NCBI GenBank assembly: GCA_032718475.1
Contig: JAUCBJ010008936.1
Location: 1-64,000, forward strand
From: Nemertoderma westbladi
Taxonomy: Eukaryota > Xenacoelomorpha > Nemertodermatida > Nemertodermatidae
Length of the DNA: 64,000 bases
Reading direction: 5' to 3'
This document shows, piece after piece, positions 22,870-32,857 of this stretch (position 1 is its first letter; each line of letters begins with the position of its first letter). A program made the position numbers and the translations under genes. The notes below the pieces were generated by a model. The model did not search any database. It had not been told where the DNA came from and worked only from the letters and a program-made list of their open reading frames with translations.

Positions 22870-23790
22870 TCGGTCGACCCTGTCGCGTGTCCGTTCCACC
22901 CCTCACGAACCCCGAAGGGAACGATCATCGAGAACCAGCACGGCTTGGCTAAGGGTCGGTCCAGTCGGTAGACTCTGTCGCGTATCCGTACCACCCCTCT
23001 CGAACCCCGAAGGGTTCGGTTATCGAGAACCAGTACGGCTTGGCTAGGAGTCTGTCGTGTCGGTGGACCCGTTCGCGTGTCCGTTCCACCCCTCACGAAC
23101 CCCGAAGGGTTCGATCATCGAGAACCAGAACGGCTTGGCTAGGGGTCCGTCGGTTCATCACAGAAACCCAACCACCTAGGCTTTCCGAGTCCGTTTCAGG
23201 CTCGTAGTCGCTTCGGCAGCCGAGAAACTGCTCCGAACAGTCGGTAGGCCAGTAGAGTCTAGTCGAGTCTAGTCCTTTGTCTTTCGACCCCATCGCGTGT
23301 CCGTTCCACCCCTCACGGACCCCGAAGGGTTCGATCATCGAGAACCAGTACGGCTTGGCTAAGGGGTCTGTCGTCGGTTCCCGTCGCAAATCCCAGTACA
23401 AGCAGTCAGCGTTCCGAGTTCTTTTCAGTCTCGTAGTAGCTGCCGTTGACCAGAGACCGCTAAGGGCAGTTCTCGTCAAACCCGTCCTGTGGCCAGCCCT
23501 TTCGCATGTCCGTCCCACCCCTCACGAACCCCGAAGGGATCGGTCATCGAGAACCAGTACGGCTTAGGTCAGGGGGCAGTCGTTAGTTGGCCACCCGTTC
23601 GCGTGTCCGCTCCACCCCTCACGAACCCCGGGGTTCGATCATCGAGAACCAGAACGGCTTGGCTACTAAGGGGCCGTCGGTGCCCGTCGCAAATCCCTGA
23701 CACAAGCAGTCAGCGGTCCGAGTTCTTTTCAGTCTCGTAATGGCTGCTGTTGGCCAGGGACCGCTAAGGGCAGTCCTTGTCCTTTAGGCC
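22870..23790. repeat. Hairpin-bearing repeat array downstream of the 860-aa ORF
   Basis: Six copies of a roughly 65-bp block sit at about 22880, 22977, 23070, 23291, 23501 and 23598. The core is CACGAACCCCGAAGGGTTCG followed by ATCATCGAGAACCAG and ACGGCTTGGCTA. The core folds as a 7-bp stem (CGAACCC/GGGTTCG) with a CGAA loop, and at about 23620 it is a perfect palindrome, CGAACCCCGGGGTTCG. Interleaved are three copies (23180, 23409, 23713) of a second block with TTCCGAGTTCTTTTCAGTC, which also occurs inside the neighbouring coding region. GC-rich compared with the flanks. Confidence 0.9.
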
Positions 23791-24248
23791 TGGCGCATTA
23801 CCAAATCCACCCCTACAGGCAGCAGGAAGTTGGCCAGGGCCTAATAGTACTCAGGCTAACCTGAATACTGCTTGCATTTTCCATCCCCCCTGGCCCTTAT
23901 AACTATGAAATTATTCCCGTACCCTGTAAGTTGCCCCAAAGTTCGCCCATAAATCGCCCCCAGTTTATTGAATGTGCCCAAAACCCATGGTCCCGCACCC
24001 AGTAGCAATATCGGAATAATCAATTTTAATAAAATACAAAAATATTCAACTCGCGTTATGGAAAGTTGAAATACCGCAAACAGTCCCCCCCAATGACCTT
24101 CGTGAAGTCTGTCGGTCGATTGAGTTTGCGTAGGTCATTCCCAATATAAAAAACCCAAATTTAATATTGCATAGTTTTTTAATTAATTTGGCCTAGAGTT
24201 TGTATAAAAATAAATGTTCGATAAATGTTCCTGGAATATCCCAATCCA
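23791..24248. other. 3' flank of the 860-aa ORF
   Basis: No ORF. C-rich patches lie near 23885, 23940 and 24090. On the minus strand AATAAA occurs near 23965, a possible polyadenylation signal that would place the hairpin array beyond the transcript end unless a later signal is used. Confidence 0.4.
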
Positions 24249-26831
24249 CTATTTCTTTTTCTGGTAAGCCTTTCGTCTCTTCGCCCGTCGACTCTCATCG
24301 ATCGCTATGGCTGGTAGAGGAGCGTCAACATCCATTGTGAGTAACACTTCGGCTTGTCTCCTGGCGGCTCTTCCTTTCGAAGGCATCGGGATCATGTCGG
24401 TTCGTCTTTCCTCTAGGAACCATTCTCCGTCACCGAACTCCTCTTTATACGAGTATAATCGTCTAATAACTTCGAATGGGCCGAATAATCCAGCGCTCAG
24501 TAGCAGATCCACGTAATGGAAAGGTAGCGTGGCCGACGTGTGGAGGCGTTCCGGGAAGGAGAAATATCCGCACGCCATCTCCTGCGCGATATTCCGAGCG
24601 TTTCTCCGAAACTTGGTCTTTAAGTGGCTGTTTGCGTATGTCTCAAACATGACCATATTGCCCATAGCGGTTACGTCTTTGGTAGGACATTTGATATAGC
24701 AGCGGGGGCTAGCGGAATGTCCACGGAAACCGCACGTGGTGCAGAGGTTATAAAGGATCGGACAGACCGAAACGTCGTGGCCCGATATCGCGCAGTATGG
24801 GCAATAGAGTATCCCGAGGAGCTGGAGGCAAGAATCGGTAACCCGATTCCTTCTGCCGCGTGGGCACTGCTCCGAGCCGCAGTCGCCGCATACCTCCAAC
24901 TGCGTTTCTCGACCGGGGAATATCGGAATCGGGACGCCGACGTAGTATTCGAGTCGTCGGTCGCTCTTCGGAATATTCTCGGTGGTCGGTAGCCCGCGGA
25001 ATGCTAGGCTTTTGCGTAGTATGTTCTCGCTCCGATAACCCTCTTTGTGTCCCGCTGGTCTCAACTCGGATGACCGTTTCTGGCGGTGGATCCATTCAGT
25101 TTGCTCGGCGTACCAACGGGTTAGTCGCATAGGGTCCTGAGGAACGGCGGGTGTAGTAGCCACCGCTGGTCGGCGAAGAGGTGCCGGGGTTTTCGACGGG
25201 GGGATACCGAGGAGATCGTCGGGTGTCGGCGCATCGCTGGGGCCTTCCTCGACCAGTATCGCTGAGCGGGTCCGTTGGTGGCTGGTACTCGGAATCTCCG
25301 ACGACCAATCTTCGCCGCCCGGGAAAGGATACGGGGATAACCGTTGGCATATGTCGCCGAAGTCGCTCAATGCAGCTGTAGTGGCTACCTCTCTCGCGGG
25401 GCTACCGGAGCCGCGTGGGGTGTAGACGCCTGCTCTCTTCATCGGTTCGGCCGAGGCAACCCGTTTGGCGGCCGGTCCGTACGCGGCCTCCGGCTCGAGT
25501 TGTCGCTTCGGGGTGGAGAGTAGAACACCCTCGTTTAGCCATATCTCTTCCCCTTCCGAAGAGATCAGAGGCTCCTCCGCACCGAGAAGTTCGGTAATCG
25601 TAGGAATGTCGTAAGGTCCGCTCTCGTCCCAGGAATCGATAACGGCGGGCGTTTTCGATTCTCCCGGTGTAATGTTCTCGACCGCTTTAAACGCATGGTT
25701 TATAACCTCGTTCCAGTCGTAGTCGACGAAGGAAAGGGGGACCGCCGTAATAAGGTTATCGAGAGTTCTACAGATAAACTTAGCGACGGTGTAGCACTCC
25801 ATAACGACGTAGATATAGCTCCGTCGATCGGGATTCTCCCACCTTTGGTGTATCGTCCACTTCCGATCGACGTCCTTCCATCGACCCTCTCGCTCGCTCT
25901 TTATCTCTAATCCCGGGTTTCCGCCGTATATTTTATTATAGTCCCGGTATTTCTGGGGTTTGAAGTCGATACCGCCGTTTAGCACAGCGAGGTAGCCGAT
26001 CCCGGATTTCGTCGGTCTCACTTCTTGGAATCCTCGCATGAATTCGGCGAATCTTAACCAGGCTAGCAGCGTTTGAGTGTCGATGCAATGGCTAAGTGCG
26101 TTGAGGTCGTTTCGTCGGTTTCTTCCTGCGGGAGCGTTCGCGTAGTCGTTCCGGACGTCCGCCTTGATATCCGACCCGATTTTAATGACGTCGAAGTCGA
26201 AGAGGATCTTTTGGATTTCCGGAGGCAGCAACCAGATCGCTCCGGCTGCCCGCACTTCCTGTCTGGGTGTCGGGAATATTTGGCACACCAGTACCAAACC
26301 GTCCAGGGTTCCGAGGACGATGACTAAGGATCGACCGTATTCTTTCGCCCCGTACTTTTCCTGGTAGTCGTCGCGGTTTTGGATAATCGATACGCGTTCC
26401 TCTCGAAGCGTCGCCGTACACTCTGACAGGTTTCCCCAGTGGGCGAGGTACGTACTCTTGTCGTCGACGAAACTTTGACATCTCACCAACGTAATCGCTT
26501 CCGAGGTGGGCGTCGCGTTTCCCTCGTTGTCGTAGATCAAACATCGGGATCTGTAGACGCTCTGCCAGAACGTTTCCCAAAACGACGAATCGTCCCCTCC
26601 GGTTGCCTTTGCGTTCCGAGTTCTTTTCAGTCTCGTACTAGCATCGGCTAACCGGAGGGCTTGTAGATTCTTAGAATCCGGTCCCTCTCGCCCGGTGAAT
26701 TTAATGACTCGCACGTTCTCATTTAGCAGGGTGCTCCAATTTGTATCAAAGTCAGGGGATCCGGGTTGCGAATATTCCAGTAGATCTATCGTGTTACGTA
26801 ATTCGCCGATAATTTGGCGATTTGGGTCCAT
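24249..26831 (-). CDS. Zinc-knuckle protein with DEDD-type exonuclease-like domain, second family member
   Basis: Intact 860-codon ORF starting at ATG 26831. Residues about 95-355 match the 1235-aa protein at 1.9-5.6 kb. LIYDNEGN carries DxE (D101, E103), VIKIGSDIKADV has D225 in place, and YIYVVMEC gives Y341 and E345, again YxxxE instead of the DEDDy YxxxD. IDTQTLLAWL and DFKPQKYRDYNKIYG are also shared. A long proline- and serine-rich linker (about 400-600) follows. Then come a degenerate cysteine cluster (C648, C651) and two CCHC knuckles at C677 (CX2CX4HX4C) and C697 (CX2CX4HX5C). The C-terminus is very basic. It follows BEL pol on the same strand by 1.25 kb. A 32-bp piece of the coding region (26611-26642) recurs in the downstream array. 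The knuckles argue for nucleic-acid binding; catalysis is inference. Confidence 0.72.
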   Translation of the reverse strand: MDPNRQIIGELRNTIDLLEYSQPGSPDFDTNWSTLLNENVRVIKFTGREGPDSKNLQALRLADASTRLKRTRNAKATGGDDSSFWETFWQSVYRSRCLIYDNEGNATPTSEAITLVRCQSFVDDKSTYLAHWGNLSECTATLREERVSIIQNRDDYQEKYGAKEYGRSLVIVLGTLDGLVLVCQIFPTPRQEVRAAGAIWLLPPEIQKILFDFDVIKIGSDIKADVRNDYANAPAGRNRRNDLNALSHCIDTQTLLAWLRFAEFMRGFQEVRPTKSGIGYLAVLNGGIDFKPQKYRDYNKIYGGNPGLEIKSEREGRWKDVDRKWTIHQRWENPDRRSYIYVVMECYTVAKFICRTLDNLITAVPLSFVDYDWNEVINHAFKAVENITPGESKTPAVIDSWDESGPYDIPTITELLGAEEPLISSEGEEIWLNEGVLLSTPKRQLEPEAAYGPAAKRVASAEPMKRAGVYTPRGSGSPAREVATTAALSDFGDICQRLSPYPFPGGEDWSSEIPSTSHQRTRSAILVEEGPSDAPTPDDLLGIPPSKTPAPLRRPAVATTPAVPQDPMRLTRWYAEQTEWIHRQKRSSELRPAGHKEGYRSENILRKSLAFRGLPTTENIPKSDRRLEYYVGVPIPIFPGRETQLEVCGDCGSEQCPRGRRNRVTDSCLQLLGILYCPYCAISGHDVSVCPILYNLCTTCGFRGHSASPRCYIKCPTKDVTAMGNMVMFETYANSHLKTKFRRNARNIAQEMACGYFSFPERLHTSATLPFHYVDLLLSAGLFGPFEVIRRLYSYKEEFGDGEWFLEERRTDMIPMPSKGRAARRQAEVLLTMDVDAPLPAIAIDESRRAKRRKAYQKKK

Positions 26832-28078
26832 ATTTACGATTATATCCGTTACAAATTAGATCAGTTAATTATAAGTCCAGAAAGTCTGAAACTATAGCGA
26901 TAGCAGAATAATTCAGTTTTTATTTAATTCAGTTTATCAAATAATATTGCTATATAGACATCTATCATCTTATTGCTAATACATTCAGCATTTACAGTTA
27001 CTATAGCTATACATAATATCCAACCAGTTTTTTTATGACTTTTTTGTCCTTTCTTTTTTCCAATTCTTTTCTTTGACCTTTTTTATGCCTTTTTTTTTGT
27101 CTTTTTTCATTTCATTATTATTTCATCTCATTTCATTTATTTCCACATATATTTCAACATTTAGTTCCACCATTTATTTCACATTTATTTATTTCCACAT
27201 CATCATTGGGTTTATAGCCCCCCGGCTATCATCATTTGTTATAAGCGCAGCACCATGGTGCGCATCATTTCATTTTCATCAGCATACGCGTCATCATTCA
27301 AGTTTATAGTAGAGTTGTCTGATCCTTTTCATCATTTCCAACTATATTCAATCATTTTCTTTGGTTAATCTTTGTCGTGGAAGGGGTGTTACGCGGCAAT
27401 CTGGGATCTACAGCTGGACTCGTTACACCGCCTACGCCCCAAACTGCGCACGTAATGGACAATGACGACGCTGGGAGTGAAGTCACGTGGATGCACCATG
27501 GACCCACCAGAATAACACTCCCAACAACATAAAGCTCAGTCGACGAAGTCATGTGGGATGGGGTTACGCAACATTCTGGGATCTACAGCTGGACTCGTTA
27601 CACCGCCTACGCCCCAAAATCCACGTAACGGTCCCACCAGAATAACGCGACTGAGAAACATAAAACCCTCTATCGTCGAAGTCACGTGGATGCACCATGG
27701 ACCCACCAGAATAACGGGATAGAGGGGGTGTTGCGCGGCAATCCGGGATCTACAGCTGGACTCATTACACCGCCTACGCCCCGAACTGCGCACGCAACGG
27801 ACAACATAACATACTGCAATGAATACAATGAATTCCACTTCAAATCTTTTCCATTTCCAATAATCCAATATCGTTGGTCCCAATGACCAAAATCAGGGTA
27901 AACAATACATAAACGACCCTGCGTCAGCCGAAACATCTGCAGGGTGATGCTGGACTCCACATAACACACGAGGAAACACAAATACCATTGCGTGGTTACA
28001 GTTGGTTTAAAGGGGGTCCATAATTCGTTGTCGATAAATCACAGTTTTATAAGAGTTTGTCAACATGATGAGAAGGGT
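26832..28078. other. Spacer between BEL pol and the 860-aa ORF, with a long polypyrimidine tract and three diverged repeats
   Basis: Positions 27050-27115 are strongly pyrimidine-rich on the + strand, so polypurine in the sense of both flanking ORFs. A block containing GGGATCTACAGCTGGACTC and ACACCGCCTACGCCCC recurs at 27403, 27578 and 27746, alternating with CACGTGGATGCACCATGGAC at about 27483 and 27682. Spacing is about 170 bp. No ORF has recognisable motifs. Confidence 0.55.
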
Positions 28079-31000
28079 TTACACGGTTTTGTAATTGTCA
28101 CCAATGTCTGCAGCAGGATCCGTAGTAGGGAACTTATCACCTCTTGTAGAATCACCACTGTCATTGCCTTCAAGAAGGCACAGCTTCTGGATAGGGCGTT
28201 GGTAGTGGCCCTTTGCCGTTCGTATCGTCACAGTCCTCGCAAGTCCGTCTTTGCTTGGGTGTATGGTCACGACCCGCGCCACAGGCCAGTGAACGCGGTC
28301 TTTGAGATCTTCTTTAACTAGTACCATGTCGCCAACTGCGAAATTCCGGTAGGTGTTGTTCCATTTCCTCCTGGTCCGGAGGGTTATGAGGTACTCCTGG
28401 GCCCAAATTCTCCACCAATGCGCTGCCAACGCTTGGGCCTTTTTCCAGTTTGTATGTTTCGCGATCTCGTTGGGATCCGGGAACATGGTTTCCGGGAGGA
28501 GGTGGGTTTTGGGTCTCCCCAGTAAGTGGTTAGGAGTGAGGGGTTCCAGGTCTGTGGGGTCGTCGCGGATAGGAACAATGGGTCGGTTGTTCAGGGTAGC
28601 CGTGATCTCGCAGAATGTTGTGCGGAGGGTGTCATGGGTTACCCGGGTATCGCCTAGAGCGACGCGCATGGATCGTTTCACTAGGTCGATCAGTTTCTCC
28701 CATACCCCGCTCGTATGGGGTGCTAAGGGGGTCAGGAAGTGCCACTGTATCTGGTGTTCCTTCCAGACTTGGGATGCAGTGTTATTGGTAAACCATCCCT
28801 CAATCGCCTCTCTAAGTTCTCTTTCTCCTCCCACGAAGTTTGTACCATTATCGGAATACATGTGGCGGCATGTCCCGTTGTTCGCCACGAACCGACGCAG
28901 AGCGTTGATGAATGCGTGTTGTGTCAGATTTACCACGATATCTAAGTAAATTGCCCTAGACCTTAGGCAGGTGAAGATGGCTCCCCAGCATTTGATGTTG
29001 GATCGTCGTTCAATAACTGTGAACGGTCCGAAACAGTCCACTCCGGTGACGTAGAATGGCGGGGAATCCGCTTGTAGACGGGTGGCTGGTAAGTCGGCCA
29101 TCTTTTGGGTGATTGGTGGCGCTAGGTAACGTCTGCAGGTGAAGCAACGTTTCAACACTTTCCGGATCAGTGGCTGGATGTGAGTGATCCAATATCTTTG
29201 TCTTATATTAGCTATAATCCAATTCTGTCCTGCGTGGTGGTTGTCCTCGTGACATTGTAGAATTAATAGCTTAGCTAGTGTCGACGTTCCGGGCAGAAGC
29301 GCCGGGTATTTAACCTCATATTCGACCGGGGCGTTTGCCATCCGGGTATTCAGTCGGATCAGTCCGTCCTCTCCCATCATTGGTCTCAGTTGGTAGACTG
29401 GGCTGTCCGGTTTCAATGTTTTGCCCGCACTAAGTTGTTCCCATTCATCGGGGAAACTTTCTTTCTGGACATATCTAACAATACACTTCTCCGCGATAAT
29501 AAGTTCTTGTATATTCCGTTGAACTATCGGTTTGCTGTTTTTCCACCGTAGGAAGTTACGAAGGGTTATAACGTGGTGGACGAGCCGTCTCATGGATGAA
29601 GTTCGCTCGATCAACCGATGTAAAGACGCCGCTAGTTGAGTGATCGTCGCGACGTTATAGTGCCTGCCCGAGTCCTTTGCAGGCTCAGTCAGGCAACTAT
29701 AAATTTCCACCGCGTTGCTTCGATGGATTTTACGGATCTCTTTATCGTCCTCGGAGTATTTTCCACTATCGAGTTCGGGGTCGAATCGGGTACTCCATGT
29801 TAACTGTGGCTGCCGTAGGAATTCCGGGCCTGTAAGCCAGAGTTTACTTTTACCGAGTTGTTTTGGGGTGGCGCCTCGGCTTGATAAGTCCGCTGGGTTT
29901 TCCTTCCCGTTCACGTGATGCCACTGTTCTCGGCCGGTACACTGTTTAATCTCTGTGGCTCGGTTTGCAACAAACGTGGTGTGACGCCGTGATGGAGAGT
30001 GGAGATAATAGAGAACTATACTCGAATCTACCCAGAAGTGTTGAGATTCTATGGGGATCCGTAGGTTCCGCATGGCCATGCGATTCTGTCTTACTGCCCA
30101 AACTGCAGCTTGTAGCTCGAGTCTTGGAATCGTTGCTACGAATTCCCCGGATACTGTCTTTGCTTTGGAGAATAAGAAGCTTGTATCGCCGTTTCCATCG
30201 CTACTTAGTCTCCGTAAGAAGGTTACTACGCCGATTCCGGTATTTGAAGCATCCGAAAAGGTGTGGAGCTGGAAGATATCGGTGGGCAGTTTATCGAGGA
30301 AGAACGGTCTAGGTATCCGCATAAGATGTAGGTGTTCGAGCTGCTCCGTCCATTTTCTCCATTTGACGCTAAGGTATGGGGGAAGCTCTTCGTCCCATTC
30401 CAGTCCTTCTATCCACATTTCCTTAATCAGGTTCATTCCGGCCAAGGTTACTGGAGATATGAAATTTAGTGGGTCGAAGATTGCACTTTTTATCGACAAA
30501 CATCCCCTTTTTGTCATAGGCTTGGGTAGGGGTTTATATTTGAAGATGAATTCATCTGATTCTATGTCCCATTCAATCCCGAGTACACGATGTTCCACAT
30601 CCTCCGAATACATCTTGTTATTTTCCAGCCGGATGTCCTCCGGAAACTTTTCCATAAGTGTTTTGTCGTGGGATCTGAACTTCACGAGTGGAAACCCTCC
30701 TTTCTTTAGACATTCTACCATCCCCATTGCTAGCTGATACGCCTCATCTACATTATCCGCGCCGGCGCATCCGTCGTCCACGTAGAAGCATCGTCGAATG
30801 GTTTCTATGACGGTTGGAGGGAACTCGTTTTCGCACATGGTTGCCGTCCTCTTTAGCATGTCACTGCATGCTACCGGCGAGTCCTTAGCGCCGAAGATCC
30901 TGACGACCATACGCATTACGTCTACGTCCTTTATCGTGAGTTGGCTAATCTCCTGTTGAGTAAGCGTTTTATCCGTCCATAGGATACGTAGACAGTCCGA

Positions 31001-32857
31001 GTCTCTTGGTAATGTACGAACTTGATGAAACATGGCCTTGATGTCACAGGTGAATGCTACCCGGTTTTCCCTGAACCTGATCAATACGCCGATGAGTGTG
31101 CTATATATGTTGGGTCCCGTATAAAGTTGACTGTTTAGGGATTCGCCCTGGTACATAGCGGCAGCATCATTTACCACTCGGATTTTCCCGCCTTTGCGGG
31201 CTTCTACTACATAGTGGGTCGGGAGATAATATGTTCTTTTACCACCTTGCAGTTCGTTCCGTGGTACCATTTCTGCTAATCCATCATCGAGATATCCTTG
31301 GATTACGGTATTATACTTCTCCTTTATCTCGGGTTGGTCATTCAGCCGGCGTAGAATCCCTTTAAGTCGCCTAAGTGCCATGCTGGCGTTGTTTGCCATT
31401 GGTTTGTTTGGGTCCTTCCATAACATAGGTGAACACCAATGTCCGTCTTTAAACGTGGCCTGGTCGAGAACGTCCATACAATATTGGTCCTCTTCGGATG
31501 GGTTTTCGTCCTTTTCTGCGAACTCCTGGGTCTCCAAATTAAAATATTTCGTCATTTCTCGTTGGGTTTTCTCGGTTTCCAGGAACAAATCCTCGTCAAG
31601 ATCCGAAGCTGAGCAATAACCCACAGAGGTTACATTCTCTTTAATCTGACATTTAGGAAGGTAGGTATAGGTGTCCGTAGTTTCCTCCTTAATGCCGCAG
31701 AGTGTCCATCCCATTATTGTTCGTTCAGCATAAAATCCATCATCCTGGTTTATAGATCGAGCGATATCTCCGGTGGGGATGTGTAGTTCCGGTGTATCAA
31801 GTCCGATCAGTAGGGTGATACGGTTCACGTCCAACTGCGGACACCTCAGGTCTACATCGTCTCGGTCCAATTGTATGAGGGGGGCGTACTCGGCTGATTG
31901 TCGGAACCGCACCCGGAGGTCTGTGTGTACCAAGGCGTTCTTGATGGTTAACTTAGCCGTTTCGTAGCCCTTCATCACTCCTTCCATCTGGAGTTGCACC
32001 TCCCCGGACTCTACTTCTTTGTTATCGGTGATGGTTTGTATGGGCCGTTTACAAGGTTCATATTCTAGGCCGAGTTGCTCGAGGAAATCCCGGTCGATGA
32101 TGGTTCCGTCGGACCCGTTATCGAGGAACGCGAGTGTCGTCAAAGATTTGCCGACTCCTTGGATCCTTACTGGGATCACCTTTGCGAAGACCATGTAGCG
32201 GCGATTTATAAGATTAATCGTGGCCGAAATATTGGTTACTTGTGGTGTATCGGTGTAGATTTTAAACGGGTTGGTTTCTCTCCGTTGGGTTGTCCGGGTC
32301 CCTTTGAAGACGTGGTTTGTTTCTCCTCTTCGCCTGGCTTCGATCCGAAAGGGGAGGGTAGTAAAATCGAAGTTCGCGGGGATGTGGAGGAGCGTGTGAT
32401 GGCGTTGGTCGTTACAGACAGCACAGCATGATCTTTGGTCGCACTCCCGAACATAGTGACCTGTTCCAAGACACCGGAAGCATCCTCGGTGTTTCATTAT
32501 CGCCTCGAAGCGTGGGACGAGTTCGGCGAACTGAAACTTTCTGCAGAATTCCACTTTGTGTTTCTCCCCACAGAAGAGACAGAGCAGGGAATTTGCGATG
32601 CCTTCTCTTTCGGGTGCCCAACTCGCGAGATAACATGCCCATTCCTCAGCGGATGTCGGTTCCTCGTAGTCTTCGTCGTCGGAATCCTCGGCCATGGTAA
32701 TGGCCATCGTACTTACCGGTGGGGGGCGGAATCTCGGTTTCGGAGGGGTTATCTTACTCCTGGAGTTGCTCTCTATTCCGTCCAACTTTGCGAGACTTTG
32801 TTTTGAAAACATCGAGTCATTCATGGCTTCGGAGATATCGTCCAGGAATGCCGACAT
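28079..32857 (-). CDS. BEL/Pao gag-pol polyprotein (gag C-terminus, protease, RT, RNase H, integrase)
   Basis: A 1592-codon open frame. Domain order: Gag zinc knuckles at about 93-157 (CLFCGEKHKVEFC, CFRCLGTGHYVREC, CCAVCNDQRHH). Next is an aspartic protease near 246 (AFLDNGSDG, DNG where most have D(S/T)G). RT has FTCDIKAMFHQV and YVDD at about 693. RNase H has FSDAS (D869), RLELQA, WVDSS and NPADLSS. The integrase H2C2 finger is at about 1203-1241. DDE is GVDCFGP (D1274), YSDNGTNF (D1336) and VWEKL (E1388), and a DUF5641-like tail ends it. The Gag N-terminus is missing: a stop lies in frame eight codons upstream of the ATG, and the gag-like N-terminal sequence to the right is on the opposite strand. 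The pol part is complete and undamaged, so loss was recent. Without its own gag start and LTRs it is probably not autonomous. Confidence 0.93.
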   Translation of the reverse strand: MSAFLDDISEAMNDSMFSKQSLAKLDGIESNSRSKITPPKPRFRPPPVSTMAITMAEDSDDEDYEEPTSAEEWACYLASWAPEREGIANSLLCLFCGEKHKVEFCRKFQFAELVPRFEAIMKHRGCFRCLGTGHYVRECDQRSCCAVCNDQRHHTLLHIPANFDFTTLPFRIEARRRGETNHVFKGTRTTQRRETNPFKIYTDTPQVTNISATINLINRRYMVFAKVIPVRIQGVGKSLTTLAFLDNGSDGTIIDRDFLEQLGLEYEPCKRPIQTITDNKEVESGEVQLQMEGVMKGYETAKLTIKNALVHTDLRVRFRQSAEYAPLIQLDRDDVDLRCPQLDVNRITLLIGLDTPELHIPTGDIARSINQDDGFYAERTIMGWTLCGIKEETTDTYTYLPKCQIKENVTSVGYCSASDLDEDLFLETEKTQREMTKYFNLETQEFAEKDENPSEEDQYCMDVLDQATFKDGHWCSPMLWKDPNKPMANNASMALRRLKGILRRLNDQPEIKEKYNTVIQGYLDDGLAEMVPRNELQGGKRTYYLPTHYVVEARKGGKIRVVNDAAAMYQGESLNSQLYTGPNIYSTLIGVLIRFRENRVAFTCDIKAMFHQVRTLPRDSDCLRILWTDKTLTQQEISQLTIKDVDVMRMVVRIFGAKDSPVACSDMLKRTATMCENEFPPTVIETIRRCFYVDDGCAGADNVDEAYQLAMGMVECLKKGGFPLVKFRSHDKTLMEKFPEDIRLENNKMYSEDVEHRVLGIEWDIESDEFIFKYKPLPKPMTKRGCLSIKSAIFDPLNFISPVTLAGMNLIKEMWIEGLEWDEELPPYLSVKWRKWTEQLEHLHLMRIPRPFFLDKLPTDIFQLHTFSDASNTGIGVVTFLRRLSSDGNGDTSFLFSKAKTVSGEFVATIPRLELQAAVWAVRQNRMAMRNLRIPIESQHFWVDSSIVLYYLHSPSRRHTTFVANRATEIKQCTGREQWHHVNGKENPADLSSRGATPKQLGKSKLWLTGPEFLRQPQLTWSTRFDPELDSGKYSEDDKEIRKIHRSNAVEIYSCLTEPAKDSGRHYNVATITQLAASLHRLIERTSSMRRLVHHVITLRNFLRWKNSKPIVQRNIQELIIAEKCIVRYVQKESFPDEWEQLSAGKTLKPDSPVYQLRPMMGEDGLIRLNTRMANAPVEYEVKYPALLPGTSTLAKLLILQCHEDNHHAGQNWIIANIRQRYWITHIQPLIRKVLKRCFTCRRYLAPPITQKMADLPATRLQADSPPFYVTGVDCFGPFTVIERRSNIKCWGAIFTCLRSRAIYLDIVVNLTQHAFINALRRFVANNGTCRHMYSDNGTNFVGGERELREAIEGWFTNNTASQVWKEHQIQWHFLTPLAPHTSGVWEKLIDLVKRSMRVALGDTRVTHDTLRTTFCEITATLNNRPIVPIRDDPTDLEPLTPNHLLGRPKTHLLPETMFPDPNEIAKHTNWKKAQALAAHWWRIWAQEYLITLRTRRKWNNTYRNFAVGDMVLVKEDLKDRVHWPVARVVTIHPSKDGLARTVTIRTAKGHYQRPIQKLCLLEGNDSGDSTRGDKFPTTDPAADIGDNYKTV

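Noticed and set aside
22870-23790. CRISPR-like array (regular repeats with variable spacers)
   Set aside because: The genome is an animal's, the repeats are 65 bp with long similar flanks, spacers themselves contain a second repeat, and there are no cas genes.
30051-30737. 228-aa plus-strand ORF across the BEL pol
   Set aside because: Antisense shadow of pol RT/RNase H sequence; serine-rich composition typical of reverse-complement reading.
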